64,000 bases of DNA from Aurelia coerulea (lineage: Eukaryota; Cnidaria; Scyphozoa; Semaeostomeae; Ulmaridae), in NCBI GenBank assembly GCA_039566865.1, contig CM076947.1:751501-815500 (forward strand). The letters are read 5' to 3'. Below, in pieces: positions 30,701 to 40,200 of this stretch. Under the pieces are notes generated by a model. The model was not told the origin of the DNA, made no database searches, and saw only the letters and a program-made list of their open reading frames with translations. Position numbers and translations under genes: made by a program. Within the stretch, counting starts at the first letter, position 1; every line of letters begins with the position of its first letter.

Positions 30701-31546
30701 AGTGGGCCGTGCAGACAGAAAGGGTGGGGCCTTCTATAATTGCATCTTCGGTTGGTGTTTCTTCAGAATGAAAACTATTCGGCAAATCTGCACAATCTTC
30801 AGCACTTGCATTTGAAGAGCAATCTTCAACCGTCAGAGAATGTGCATATTCTTTATTGCATACACTTGCATTTGAAGAGCATGCTTCAACTGTCACAATG
30901 TGTGTTCCAATTCGTAAAGGTTCTGAGAACTTGAAAGATGTGATATTAGATGCAAGAGGAGCGTTGTTGAAATCTTCCTTCTCTAGTTCTGTTAGACTTT
31001 CATCACTCAAGTTTTCATTGCAATCTCTATGTTCAGTTCTTTGGATTTCAGCGACAGAGGGGCTGCTTTTTTCAGTAGTAGTTTCTTCACTACAGTTGCT
31101 TGTATTTTTTTGTACTGCAAAAAGGGACGTGATTTTCTTTACCTTACTGGCAGATTTTCTCAGTTCTTCCTCTTTCTTTCGTTTGCACCGGTCAGCGCGT
31201 AGCATGTCTGCAGGAGTTAAACAGCAACTAAACTTGATTGCACTGATTTGGCTGGTCAAGACCAAATGCCACCCATGTAGAGTTCTAGTAATTATTGATT
31301 TCCTTTCTTGTTATGTTAGGTCCTCCAAAGCATAAACAATAGAAGTTAATTTTCAGAACTGAGATTATTCAAACGGAAGTGCTTGACCTGGAAGGGGATT
31401 ATGTCTGCAGTCTACTTAAACTCATTGTTGTAGGGGAAAATGGGACTAAAGGGGCACTTTTTGAACAAGAAGGGCACTTTTTCGTTTATTGCAAAATCTT
31501 GGGGGGGGGCACGTGCCCCCAGTGCCCCCCGGTTCCTCCGTCTCTG
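27744..31546 (-). mobile_element. Complete hAT transposon, 3.8 kb, 8-bp TSD
   Basis: Ends CAGGGACGTAGGAAGCATCT and inverted CAGAGACGGAGGAACCGGGG, flanked by AGTACTAA at 27736-27743 and 31547-31554. It holds one long transposase gene and subterminal G-runs. With an uninterrupted frame, both ends and an exact TSD, it could be, or recently have been, autonomous. The 165-bp MITE at 6777-6941 carries the same ends. Confidence 0.95.
28536..31205 (-). CDS. hAT transposase (TTF/DUF4371 type), intact frame
   Basis: The start is the ATG at 31205 (MLRADRCKRKKEEELRKSAS), giving 889 residues; upstream codons in the same frame lack an ATG. A low-complexity, Cys-containing N-terminal segment is followed by a TTF-type zinc finger (CFYCRKAS...VCNWKKC...HGCSHCHSES). 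The DUF4371/RNase H-like core comes next, with the first catalytic Asp in LIADESRDIS, YDGAATMSGHLSGV and HCANHRLDL. The C-terminal hAT dimerisation domain is SAASAERSFSVQRRIKHY. Its length matches ZMYM1-like autonomous hAT transposases. No stop or frameshift is seen, in contrast to the other two hAT genes here. Confidence 0.95.
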   Translation of the reverse strand: MLRADRCKRKKEEELRKSASKVKKITSLFAVQKNTSNCSEETTTEKSSPSVAEIQRTEHRDCNENLSDESLTELEKEDFNNAPLASNITSFKFSEPLRIGTHIVTVEACSSNASVCNKEYAHSLTVEDCSSNASAEDCADLPNSFHSEETPTEDAIIEGPTLSVCTAHCCLNDAPFIPTEYDLKKTSQKQTTSSGKDVKIRKCTASLFAKYPWATYCLTKGTIACFYCRKASNMGLLTFSYHKTEKAFCDGDVCNWKKCLEKLHKHGCSHCHSESVEKVQSLKVPHLDVGAILNKEYKLEQEMHRDMLLRQLSSLQYLTRQGLAIRGDHEVESNLFQLLKTRSEDVPNLKRWIENSQYTSPVIVNELIEMMGNDVLRSILEDIRSNSGLFGLIADESRDISNKEQLTCILRWVSVPELNTHADFVGMYHLKETNAETITDCLKDILLRCNLLLDNCRWQAYDGAATMSGHLSGVAARTTTENPAAHRIHCANHRLDLALKGCAQEREIIRETLTFVQDLAVFIRNSPKRMSIYEDIAKDVSSDGSVDSLHLLCPTRWTVRTKSVSAILSNYSAIHATLLKIANESSIREVSDKAYGLAGKMVKFKTYLGERFALNLFSVCEQLARTLQTKGITAQTAMVGVTALKGNLQQQREDFSLFYKQTIAKAAELDFVEEPKLPRRRQVPRRLQILEAPHHHYESAEAFYRASYYEAIDACIAELNRRFDEASYAPLQNLEDVFLNAANDQPFQFSKQVCESYSKQVDFEEAGAQLTFIPSVIRQYCPGVKKVTSMETIFSAISSCPNNQMLLPSVMKLAQIYLLAPMSAASAERSFSVQRRIKHYSRNRMTEKRYNNLMMLNIHKEKTDAIDLIKIARDFTQRSDKRRHFFGKF

Positions 31547-31554
31547 AGTACTAA

Positions 31555-31745
31555 AGTACAAAAATAAGTTGAAAATGTTTCAGACTACAAGACAAAATGA
31601 ATAAGTTTAACATTTTTCCATTTAGAGATTCAAAATTTTTTGTGATGTGACAGTAGAGTTTTTCGTGATGAGTTCCTTTTGAAAGAAAAAGTGCACAAAA
31701 TTGGATATACCTCTATTTTTTAGCAATTTCCCAGCTCAGTTTTCC
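31555..31745. other. Interior of MT-B, no gene
   Basis: AT-rich sequence between the hAT and the next MITE. Confidence 0.4.
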
Positions 31746-31888
31746 CGAGGGGCATTTCACTCATTCGAAAAAGCGTACGAGATTTTTCAGAATAAAAGGA
31801 TTTTTATGGATTTTGGATGGATTTTTCTTGAAAACAAAAGGATTTTTGCCAAAGGTGTACGAGATTTTTTGGAGTGAAATGCCCCTCG
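31746..31888. mobile_element. MITE 'CGAGGGG' family, 143 bp
   Basis: TIRs CGAGGGGCATTTCACTC at both ends. The flanks AGTTTTCC (31738-31745) and ACTTTTCC (31889-31896) match at 7 of 8 positions. Sister of 10340-10470. Confidence 0.85.
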
Positions 31889-31896
31889 ACTTTTCC

Positions 31897-32237
31897 TTCA
31901 TTGGGTTCCCTTCTGCGAGGTCACCACACCCCGATTTAACTTTGTACAGTCAGAATGGGGACAACTGTCACTCCTCAAAGGGCGAGACGCCTCTAGCTTT
32001 GATGAAAGTTGATTGCAACTTGAAAGCGATGCAGTTTTTTGGTATAATTTGTATATTGTATAACGCATTCAACATTGTAATAATACGTCGTTGTACAGAT
32101 CCCTTTGCTTTAACTAATAATGCGTAACACATTCAATCAGAGAATTTCTTATCTTGGCAAACTTTTATTTGTCATGGATACAAATGAGATTACGAAACTT
32201 GAATCATTTCTCATTGAAGAGAAATTTCTCAAAAATG
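31897..32237. other. Interior of MT-B, no gene
   Basis: No gene is supported; the short frames that extend into the array are chance. Confidence 0.4.
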
Positions 32238-32396
32238 TCATTGGTGTTCATTGGTGTTCATTGGTGTTCCATTGGTGTTCATCGGTATTCATTGGTGTTC
32301 CACTGGTGTTCATTGGTGTTCATCGGTGTTCCATTGGTGTTCATCGGTGTTCCACTGGTGTTCATTGGTGTTCATCGGTGTTCCATTGGTGTGGTG
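32238..32396. repeat. Minisatellite array, right end of MT-B
   Basis: Units CATTGGTGTT and CCATTGGTGTT (10-11 bp) with CATCGGTGTT variants; inverse of the left array but shorter. Confidence 0.95.
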
Positions 32397-32558
32397 TTTT
32401 AGACTAGACCAAATATGTGACCCCAGGTGTCTTCTTTTGAGAATAACGACTCATCTGTAAACAAAGAGAATAGCCATAAATTCTCATTTCACGAGAGAAA
32501 GTACATAAAGACATTGTAAAAAGTATCATATGATAGAAGTATTGGAAATGTAAAATAA

Positions 32559-32626
32559 CCACTCTTAGTTGGGAGCAATCCTAATAAGCCTTCTTACTAC
32601 GTCAAAGTGGTGGTCTCAAGAAGGGT
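32559..32626 (-). promoter_or_regulatory. Conserved stem-loop between RepHel and VSEL gene (copy 3)
   Basis: The outer stem CCTTCTT (32589-32595) pairs with AAGAAGG (32618-32624) and encloses ACT-ACGTCAA-AGT. Against copy 2, three stem pairs are changed on both sides (C-G to T-A) while the loop is identical. The block CCACTCTTAG (32559-32568) is shared. Confidence 0.6.
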
Positions 32627-32742
32627 TTTTGTATTTTTTTGTGTTGTTTTTTTGTTTTTTTGTTGTTTTTCTGTTTTTCTTTCTGTTTATGGGAAATTTG
32701 ATAATTGTTGCAGAGGAATATCAATGGTGCATTGAGGAAATT

Positions 32743-33708
32743 CTATTTTCTGTAAGTAGCTGCAGTGAATTGCGTCGTTAACAGTGGTGTCATAAACAGG
32801 AGGGCACTAAGTTTGCGAACTTGTAATAATGCAACATATGCAGTTCCTGCTGGTGTTGTAGGACTATCAAGCCAGATAATCACTTTCTCCAGTGTTTGCC
32901 CTTGAATCTTGGAAATAGTTGTGGCATAACCTGGTAAACATGGATAGACAGTGGTTGGAATGTCATTGGTGAGACGTGTCACTGGGAATATATTTATAAT
33001 AGAGCATTGAGGATGAGATGCTATGATCGTATTGCCTGAGACTGCAGAGATAGTAACAATTTGTCCATTTACATATCCAATGGATTTGTCTATATTTTGA
33101 GTGAGCATCAGCTTCATTACAATGTGAAGAGGTACAAGTTGCTCATTGTCCATAACTATTAAAGCTAATGGAGGAGTAATAAATAGGTGCTTAATTATTA
33201 TATCGTTGATGAAGGACTGACTGGAATTGGAAAAGGCTGTGCACAGTGTCACATGTTACTGATCCTTCATACTTGGCTCTATACGTACATGCTAGGACAC
33301 CTGTGGGCACAGCAACATATACTGCAAGGTCGGTATCGATAGCATGTTCAATGCAGTGCTGTAGCGTGAAAGTTTTGCCGGTTCCTGGTCGGCCTACAAT
33401 CAATTGGAACTTTTTCCAGTCGACATCTTCGTTGTTTCCATACCGTCACTAAGTATGTCCCTATCTCGATCTTCAATGATTTGCTTGAAATATGTGAAGA
33501 AGACCAATTTGCTTCCTCGTAAAGGGCTGAGAGAGGGGAGAGATGCATTGGTTTGGTAGCTAGTTGAAGAAGGAAGAAGCTGTCAACGAAACAAATTGTT
33601 CATATGGATAAGGCTAGTAATGTAGGATTCGATAGTATCGAGAAAGTATTGCTTGTGTCCCTCACTATCTATCTCGGCACAGAAGACTGCAGCATCTGTG
33701 AATGTTTG
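32743..33708 (-). pseudogene. Helitron-like RepHel helicase (copy 3), internally deleted
   Basis: The 5' part encodes the linker EGHKQYFLDTIESYITSL, then Walker A GRPGTGKT near 33390, PTGVLACTYRAKYEG and CDTVHSLF. A deletion near 33205 removes motifs II-IV. The frame resumes with the C-terminal region: SIGYVNGQIV, KIQGQTLEKVIIWLDS (motif V) and YVALLQVRKL (motif VI, where the usual SR is LQ). It aligns along its length with copy 2 but differs at more than half of the residues by eye, so the two are old, separate lineages. A LINE fragment abuts its upstream end at about 33710. The VSEL protein C gene follows downstream, beyond MT-B. Confidence 0.85.
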
Positions 33709-33719
33709 AGTTTTCACCG

Positions 33720-33895
33720 ACTGCCTTTCTGGATTTGGTAATGGCTGCCTGGATATGACTAGAGAAAGATAATTTTGTGTCAAGAACAAGCCCTAGGTGT
33801 TTGTGCTCACTAACGTTCATAACTGGGGTATCATTGAAAAGGATTACTGGATGGTCTACTGAGGTCCTTTTCCTTGAGAAGTTTTAACAATAAAT
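33720..33895 (-). pseudogene. LINE RT fragment
   Basis: The minus strand reads HPVILFNDTPV, EHKHLGLVLDTKLSFSSHI, AAITKSRKAVG. This corresponds closely to the RT thumb region of the LINE at 2864-5993 (EHKHLGLFLDSKLSFAAHIK). It is a short fragment of the same family fused to the 5' side of RepHel copy 3. Confidence 0.82.
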
Positions 33896-33902
33896 CTTAC
33901 AA

Positions 33903-33958
33903 CGACTTTATTCTGCAGGCCAGCAGGTCAAATAAACTGCGGGTCAAACACAAAAAAT
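33903..33958. repeat. End fragment of the 'CGACGAC' element family
   Basis: CGACTTTATTCTGCAGGCCA, then GCGGGTCAAACACAAAAA. It matches the terminal 60 bp of the element at 51570-52634. Confidence 0.8.
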
Positions 33959-34084
33959 TGTGCCCTGTTTGCCTAAAGATTGGGACAATGCGGCAAAAAG
34001 ATTTTCGCCAAAATTTTGCATGATGATGCTCTTCAGATACTCAATTAAAGTTTGCAACCATCCCTGTAAAAATCCGTTGAGAAA
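33959..34084. other. No gene recognised
   Basis: Short unassigned spacer. Confidence 0.4.
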
Positions 34085-34089
34085 TGATG

Positions 34090-34640
34090 GATTATTATTA
34101 TTATCATTTTATTTAAAGTTGGCAACTTACATGCCTAAATATAAAAAAGAAATGCAAATTCAAGCCAACAAATTAATTACAATGATACAAGTAAATACAA
34201 TGATACAAAATATATACAAGTAAATAGTCAATAAAATTACAAAATTCATAAAATCTATATATAAAATCTACAAGCAAGATGTATGAAACTATAAAAAGCT
34301 GAGCCCTGGTATGTATCGTTTGCAAAGTCTGCAGTCACAATCTACATTTTTCCAAAAATTTACTTAATTATTGAATTTTGGCACAGAATTTGCATCTTTT
34401 ATTTCCTGTGGAAGGGGCTGCCAAATACGCAGCCATCTATATTGGACCGTTTCAGTACCATGATAAACAGTATTTATCTTTGGAACCATGAATGTATTTA
34501 TATTTCTCAAATTATAGGCAGAACTTCTTTGAAGAAAGATCTCATTCATAAATGGGGGGTTTAGATTATTTATTGTTTTGAACATTTCAGTCATAAGCAA
34601 CTGATCATGACCTTGATAGATGAAAAAAAACATTGCAAAA
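34090..34640 (-). mobile_element. LINE 3' end (L2/CR1-like) with (TAA)n tail
   Basis: On the minus strand the last part of an RT protein (NNLNPPFMNEIF, YNLRN, NTVYHGTETVQYR, IWQPLPQEIKDA) ends at about 34364. It is followed by a 3' UTR and a (GATAAT)-(AAT)n terminus near 34092-34106. Such terminal microsatellites are typical of L2/CR1-like elements. Heavily 5'-truncated. Confidence 0.85.
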
Positions 34641-34689
34641 GTACAGTGGTTTTGATATAGAACATTTTCAGAGGGACACACATTTTAGA

Positions 34690-35910
34690 CTTGTGACTTC
34701 ACCGAGCTCAAACACTTCATTGCTCACTGCACCTGCAACTGGATACTTAGCATCCTGAAAGTAAGCATATTTTCACCACCAGCCATTAGCTTTTGATGAC
34801 ATCTTTCAAATGCAATGTAAAAAAATTCACGTCGAACACCACCACCATCTACACCTTCCTCTCCAATAAACTCAATTTGAAGAGGAGTAACAAGGCTTGG
34901 ATTGCTCTCAAGATTATCATAAAAAAGACACACCTTTTCCATTGCATCTTCCGACAGTCTCACAACAATCCTGCTGACAGAAATCTGTCTTGGAGACCTA
35001 CTACCACATGCACCAAATGACTACTCAAGTTTGCAAGAGATTCCCGATGTTTGAGTTATCTTGCTTAGAACTTGTGTCTTTGTTGCTATCAATGCTCTGG
35101 ATATTGAAGCCTGGTGGTAATTCATCTGAATTAGAATCATCTGTCAAGTTAATGTCAATTCTTGGACATTTTGAAGGAAACAGTTGATGGTCATAATCAT
35201 CAGTATCCTCAATCTCTTCTTCTTTGAGGTTTTTCATGTCAAGTTGAAAAAGTTCACGCCTTGGCATAATGTACAAAGTTTTCTGTTGAAACATTAAATT
35301 AAGTAGCATACCATCGAATATTTACGCTTTGTCAAGCGTCGGCTTCACAATCTTGATATTTATTGAGGTTACAATATCAAATGCTTCATTTTTACCAAGT
35401 ATGCTGGAAAACAGATCATGAATTTTCTGCTGTACATCTTCCAAACTCCATTGCTTGTAAAATGTCACCCCTTGGAAAATGTGTCCCCTCTCCATTAGCT
35501 CTATCTTTGGCTGTTGCTTAGGGACAAAAATGTTACCTGGACCCCTGAGGAGAACCACATCAGCATAGAACGGACCCTTGTTAACTTTTGTGGTCCTTTC
35601 TTGGCTGACCTTGCTTCCCCTATTGAATTGCTGCTGCTGTTTCCTGTTTCAAACAATTTGTCTCGGTCTGCTTGGCAAGGCAGGGAAAAAGGAAGGTTGA
35701 AAGACATGTTGCCTTGCAATCGCTCTTGGTATGCCAAGGCTTCCTGTTGATGGCAAAGGAGCAAGAATTCCACTTTATGTGGAAGTGGAAGCAGGAGCAG
35801 TTGGTAGGCTAGGCTTATTCATCACTATGGGCCTCGTGAATGTTGATGAAACTTCTTCTTCTACGCTCGCTTGGCGTTCTTCGAAGGATTTACTTTAAAC
35901 TTCAGTGTTC
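34690..35910 (-). pseudogene. HECT-type (G2E3-like) ubiquitin ligase pseudogene
   Basis: From the right end come a Ser/Thr/Pro-rich segment, then GPGNIFVPKQQPKIELMERG, GVTFYKQWSLEDVQ, FDIVTSINIKIVKPTL (35322-35558). A Glu/Asp-rich stretch follows (35100-35300). The start of a HECT domain, IEFIGEEGVDGGGVRREFF, is at 34790-34860, followed in another frame by DAKYPVAGAVSN. HECT ligases transfer ubiquitin through a C-terminal Cys; that catalytic lobe is missing. Several frame changes, some of which may be introns, and a LINE 3' end directly downstream suggest a pseudogene. The family is often multiplied in cnidarian and fish genomes together with transposons. Confidence 0.6.
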
Positions 35911-37399
35911 AAAGCCTCCAATAAGGCACTTACGTTGGTTAGTATGCTGTTTAATAGCATGTGCATCCACGTGCTATAGGATGCATGGAAGTTCTTCGTG
36001 GGAACCATCGTTATCATATAAAGTAATCAATCTCACCAAGACTCTTTTCTGTCTGGCATTCTTCAAGTGACTTACTTTGAGATTTAGGCCGATAATAATG
36101 ACTGCATGGCTATGGCTACAACAACAACAGCATAAATACGCCACTGCAGCGAACAGGGGGTGGAAATCGAAGTTACATCAAAGGGAGAATGGGCTGGAAG
36201 TTAGAAGACTGGGGACAATTGATTGTATTGTTTTTCTATACGGCCTTTTTCGATAGACGTCTGAAACATGACATCACTTTCTGCTCACTGGAAAGCAACA
36301 GCAACAACGGATAAAACAGACAATTTGGCTCATAATCGGGGGGGGGGTTGAAGTTAGAAAATGCTGGGAAAGATGGCGGCAAAACATGATGGCACTAGGT
36401 GCAGTGCGTAGCCCGCTATGAAAACAATAGATAACTTCATTTATGACTTATCAAGCATGCACAGAATGGAGATTTTGGCACTTCTGATGGAGATTTTGGC
36501 ACTTCTGTTTTTCAATGAGAAATTTTTCAATGAGAAATCTCACACAAATACACAATCAACAACTTTGGTATGGTCACCCTGTAGTTGACTATGGTTGTGT
36601 TGCGTGCTTTGTTGCTGTGCTGCACTGCACTGCAAAAAGACGTCAGACGAGAGCAGAGCAAAGAAATACAAACAAATACAAATATCACAGCACACCAGAG
36701 GACTACTATATGAGGTTGAACTTACTCGTTTCAAAATTCTTAATGTATTTTAAAATATTTAACAAACCTTTAAAATTCTACACTTGGCCTATGTATATGT
36801 AGTCTAGGCCTTCCTTAGCATCAATCCTCCTTCATCTTCACAGAAATGCACACAAACGTTGGGCCTAAGTTATCGGTCAAAACTACCACCAAATAAAACT
36901 ATTTAATTTTGTTGATTATGTTTTTGTTTACTTGCAGTCCCCGAACATAGGCTCGGTATCAGATCATATGTGGGAGGAGGTAATTTGCTTTTTTTATCCT
37001 TAATATTTTTAGAAACTTCCTGTATCAGCCAAAATATGGTACATTGATAAATTTGGGGTGTTAGGAGGCTGCATGCCACAGGCTATAGGTCCAATATTTT
37101 GGATATGTAAACAACAGACTAAAATCTGAGACAGACTTTGATATGAAACCTCAATAAGTTGGTGCCCTGAAAAGGCTATTTTTTCTTACAGGCAAATGGA
37201 CCTGATCATACTTCTCATTGTTTACTACAACATGAGTCAAAACAAATTTTTTTAATGTTAAGAAAATCCACAAAATGTGTTTTTGTATGTCAAATGACAA
37301 ATTGTTCAGCAGTAATGATAAACCTGCAAGATCATCCAAAAGATTTTGAAATGAGAATAAGAATAACATAAGATACTTTTTCTTGATACTATTTGCTCC
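35911..37399. other. No clear gene; possible degraded exons
   Basis: Short open segments (e.g. 36515-36802 plus) have no recognisable motif. A G-run at 36340-36350 and repeated GGCTGGAAGTTAGAA-type sequences at 36190 and 36350 hint at an old MITE. Minus-strand sequence at 37151-37400 follows the DUF6589-like exon and may be intron. Confidence 0.35.
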
Positions 37400-37645
37400 G
37401 TCTTTAATGTTGGCTGGCAAGATGTCAGTGCTGGGTTCTTCATCCATATTTTCAATACCAAGAACTTGAAGAAAGCACCCGATGATCCTTGCTTCAATCT
37501 CCAGAATAAAGAATCTCTTGCAGGCATCAACATTCTTTGAAACATCAGTGACTACGTCTCTTTGGTTTATCAAGTTTCGATCAGCATACAATGTGCATTT
37601 ATCAGTTGAAGCTTTAAAATCATAGAGGTGATCAAATCCATACTA
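37396..37645 (-). pseudogene. DUF6589-like protein, exon b
   Basis: The minus strand encodes HLYDFKASTDKCTLYADRNL, then NVDACKRFFILEIEARIIGC and GIENMDEEPS. This fits the later part of DUF6589-type proteins of unknown function that abound in cnidarian and other invertebrate genomes. The upstream exon at 38579-38852 encodes the preceding GDQ...HTGMKFLQ segment on the same strand. The family is recognised from memory of its typical motifs only, so confidence is moderate. Confidence 0.5.
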
Positions 37646-38578
37646 AAAGAAAGAAAGAAATGCATCTACAAGCAAGAGCAGCAATTCAAAACTTTAAACC
37701 ATTTCAAACATGCAATGCTTACATATACATAGTAAGCATGGTGATAACTGTGTACTGTAACACAGACAATAACACAGAAAGCTTAGAACTTTCATTAATT
37801 GGGAAACGCTGCTTGATGATGAATTTGATATGAGTACAACAAAAGGCATGTTGAGAACAGAGCATCTGGTAATAAAAAGGATGATACTGTAAATTTAGTT
37901 AACCTTGAGACATTTTCCAGTTTAATAATAATTTATTTAAAGAACTTTTTTTTTTTTCTATAACATCAAAATTTAAAATACAAGTAACAAAACTCAAATT
38001 TAATTATTGTTGAGGTGGAGGCAAAGAAACATAACGTTATCGAGCTGCCTCCACACACAACATCACAAATTAACCAACTATTTACAGATGAAATTAACTT
38101 TACACTACTAATAAAAGACAAAGGCCGAATTTACACCTGAGGCGATCTTTCAATGCGGCGCACGCAGCAAAGCCAGATCAATCCAACTTCTCCGTTTTGC
38201 CGCACTTTATAGGTCCAAGAGTTTAAAGAACTGACAAACCCATGGCCCATGAGTCAATCACCACAAATTGATAAATCTGGTTTAACAAACAAACAATTTA
38301 CCCATATTTATACCAAAATTTGCAACAATACAACTGAAATAGATACCACAACTGGTGACAATGCGAACTTTCAGGTTAGCAAATCTCTACCAGTTGAGTC
38401 AAAAAAGTATACACGTTTGGCGCGCTGTGGAATAAAACTTCATTTGTACATACAGTAATGCCTCCTGGGAATAAGACCTCTGTGTGAACCAGACTTTATG
38501 GCATTTGTGAGCTGCTATCAAATGGCTGCATTTTACTATATTTTAACATATTATAGTCCCCTAATTTTTTTCAATGCG

Positions 38579-38852
38579 CACCTGTAAGAATTTCATCCCA
38601 GTATGGAAGTCAGCTATCTCCATGTGAATGCCTTCCAGTCGTTCTCCTGGAGTAAAACCATTTCTTAACTGAAGGAGCACATTCACACCTCTCTCCACTG
38701 ATCCCTGATCTCCTACAACACCAATCTTGCTCTAACGGACTTCATTATCTGAACCATCTGTGTGTGGAACATACTTCCGATGGATTTTGGACTCTACAGC
38801 ATTGTCTATGTGACAGCGCCATTCAGTTGGAAACTTTATCAGAGATTTGTTT
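38579..38852 (-). pseudogene. DUF6589-like protein, exon a, with internal stop
   Basis: The exon reads FPTEWRCHIDNAVESKIHRK, then GVVGDQGSVERGVNVLLQLR, GFTPGERLEGIHMEIADFHT, GMKFLQ. It ends at a GT donor near 38580. The GDQ...ERG...RLEG...DFHT pattern is characteristic of DUF6589 proteins. One TAG sits between EVR and SKIG. Together with exon b (37396-37645) it forms the remains of a spliced gene. Confidence 0.6.
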
Positions 38853-39064
38853 TGTTATCAGGAAGAACAGCATTTAATTGTGCATGCAACTGACAGGAAA
38901 CTCGGCATTGAAAATATTCAATATGTGAAATTGGCATTCTTAAATTAGCTCATAAGCTGACGAGACTTTCTTTTGTTCTTTTGGGGACAAGGAATTTTCG
39001 CAATGATCTGTGGGATTTTAAGGGTCTCTGAAAATGCATTGTAGGATAGCTGATGACCACAAAG

Positions 39065-40200
39065 ACCCATGGTTAGCACATGGTCTTTAAGAACCAACTT
39101 GTTGTTGATAATGAAATCGAGTCATTGATAAAAAAGAAAGTTATAAAACTTGACTCAAAAGAACAAGGTGATTTTATTTCACCAATATTTTTGAGACCTA
39201 AGAAAGATGGCACATTCAGAATGGTAATAAATCTGAAGAAATTAAATACATTTGTCTCATACCACCATTTTAAAATGGATACAGTTTGGACAGCTATCAA
39301 CATGATGAAGCCCAACTGTTTCATGGCATCCATAGATTTGAAGGATGCATATTACTCAGTGCCAATTTGTCAAGACCATCAAAAATTCTTAAAGTTTTAT
39401 TGGAAGGGTGAATATTATAAATGCACAGTATTTCCAAATGGTCTTGCCCTTTGCCCAAGGAAATTCACTAAACTACTGAAGCCAGTGTATGCTTTTCTGC
39501 GTAGTTTAGGACATTTATCAGTAGCATATATTGATGACTCATACTTACAAGGAGCTACATATGAGGAGTGTCTTCAAAACTTAATAGACACCATAAAAAT
39601 GTTTGATAGTCTTTGATTTATTGTTCATCCATCCAAATCTGTATTCAAACCAGAGCAAAGAGTCACTTTTCTTGGTTTTGTTCTTGACTCAGTGAAAATG
39701 CAAGTATATCTAACTTCAGAACGGGCTACCAGCATAAGCAATGCATGTAGCAGTTTATTGAATAATGCAAACCCTTCCATAAGGGATCTTGCATGAGTCA
39801 TTGGGCTGATTACAGCTAGTTTCCCAGGTGTCATGTTTGGCCCATTACATTATCGTGCTTTAGATGTTAACAAAACTAATGCATTAAAAAAGGCCAAAGA
39901 AGATTTTGAAAAAACTGTAATTTTGTCAGAATATGCCATCCAAGACCTAAAGTGGTGGACTCAAAATGTTTTAGATTCATACAATGAAATTTCACATGGA
40001 AACCCACAAATTGTCATCACTAGTGATGCCTCAAAAATTGGTTGGGGATGTACACGTGGGGACCAAAAAACAGGGGGAAACTGGACTCCCCAAGAAGCTT
40101 TGTCCCACAGTTATAAAGCAAGTTATAAACGAGCAAGCGGAAGTACCCTTCCGATTCCTAGCAAAAATGAACAAGTTTTCCAATGCTCAGCATTACGATA
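39065..40200 (+). pseudogene. DIRS-like reverse transcriptase-RNase H
   Basis: RT blocks are FISPIFLRPKKDGTFRMVIN, then SIDLKDAYYSVPI, FPNGLALCPRKFTKLLKPV, the catalytic box YIDDS (about 39525) and GFVLDSVKM. The RNase H part has TSDASKIGWGC and GGNWTPQE. The YIDD box, FTKLLKPV and the DASxxGWGC context are typical of DIRS/Ngaro tyrosine-recombinase retrotransposons. In-frame TGA codons lie at 39614 and 39794, and similarity ends near 40130. No tyrosine recombinase or terminal repeats are seen, so it is a dead fragment. Confidence 0.85.

Larger units (their letters stand above)
26561..32410. mobile_element. MT-B: 5.85-kb transposon with minisatellite TIRs
   Basis: Termini GATCTAGTCTAATACACC and inverted GGTCTAGTCTAAAACACC run into inverted arrays of GGTGTTCATT-type units. 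A perfect 9-bp duplication flanks it. Inside are a complete hAT (27744-31546) with its own 8-bp duplication, a MITE-X fragment and a 'CGAGGGG' MITE. Subtracting these leaves roughly 1.6 kb without a transposase. The termini fit GGNCTNGTNTANAAC, shared with MT-A. Confidence 0.88.
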
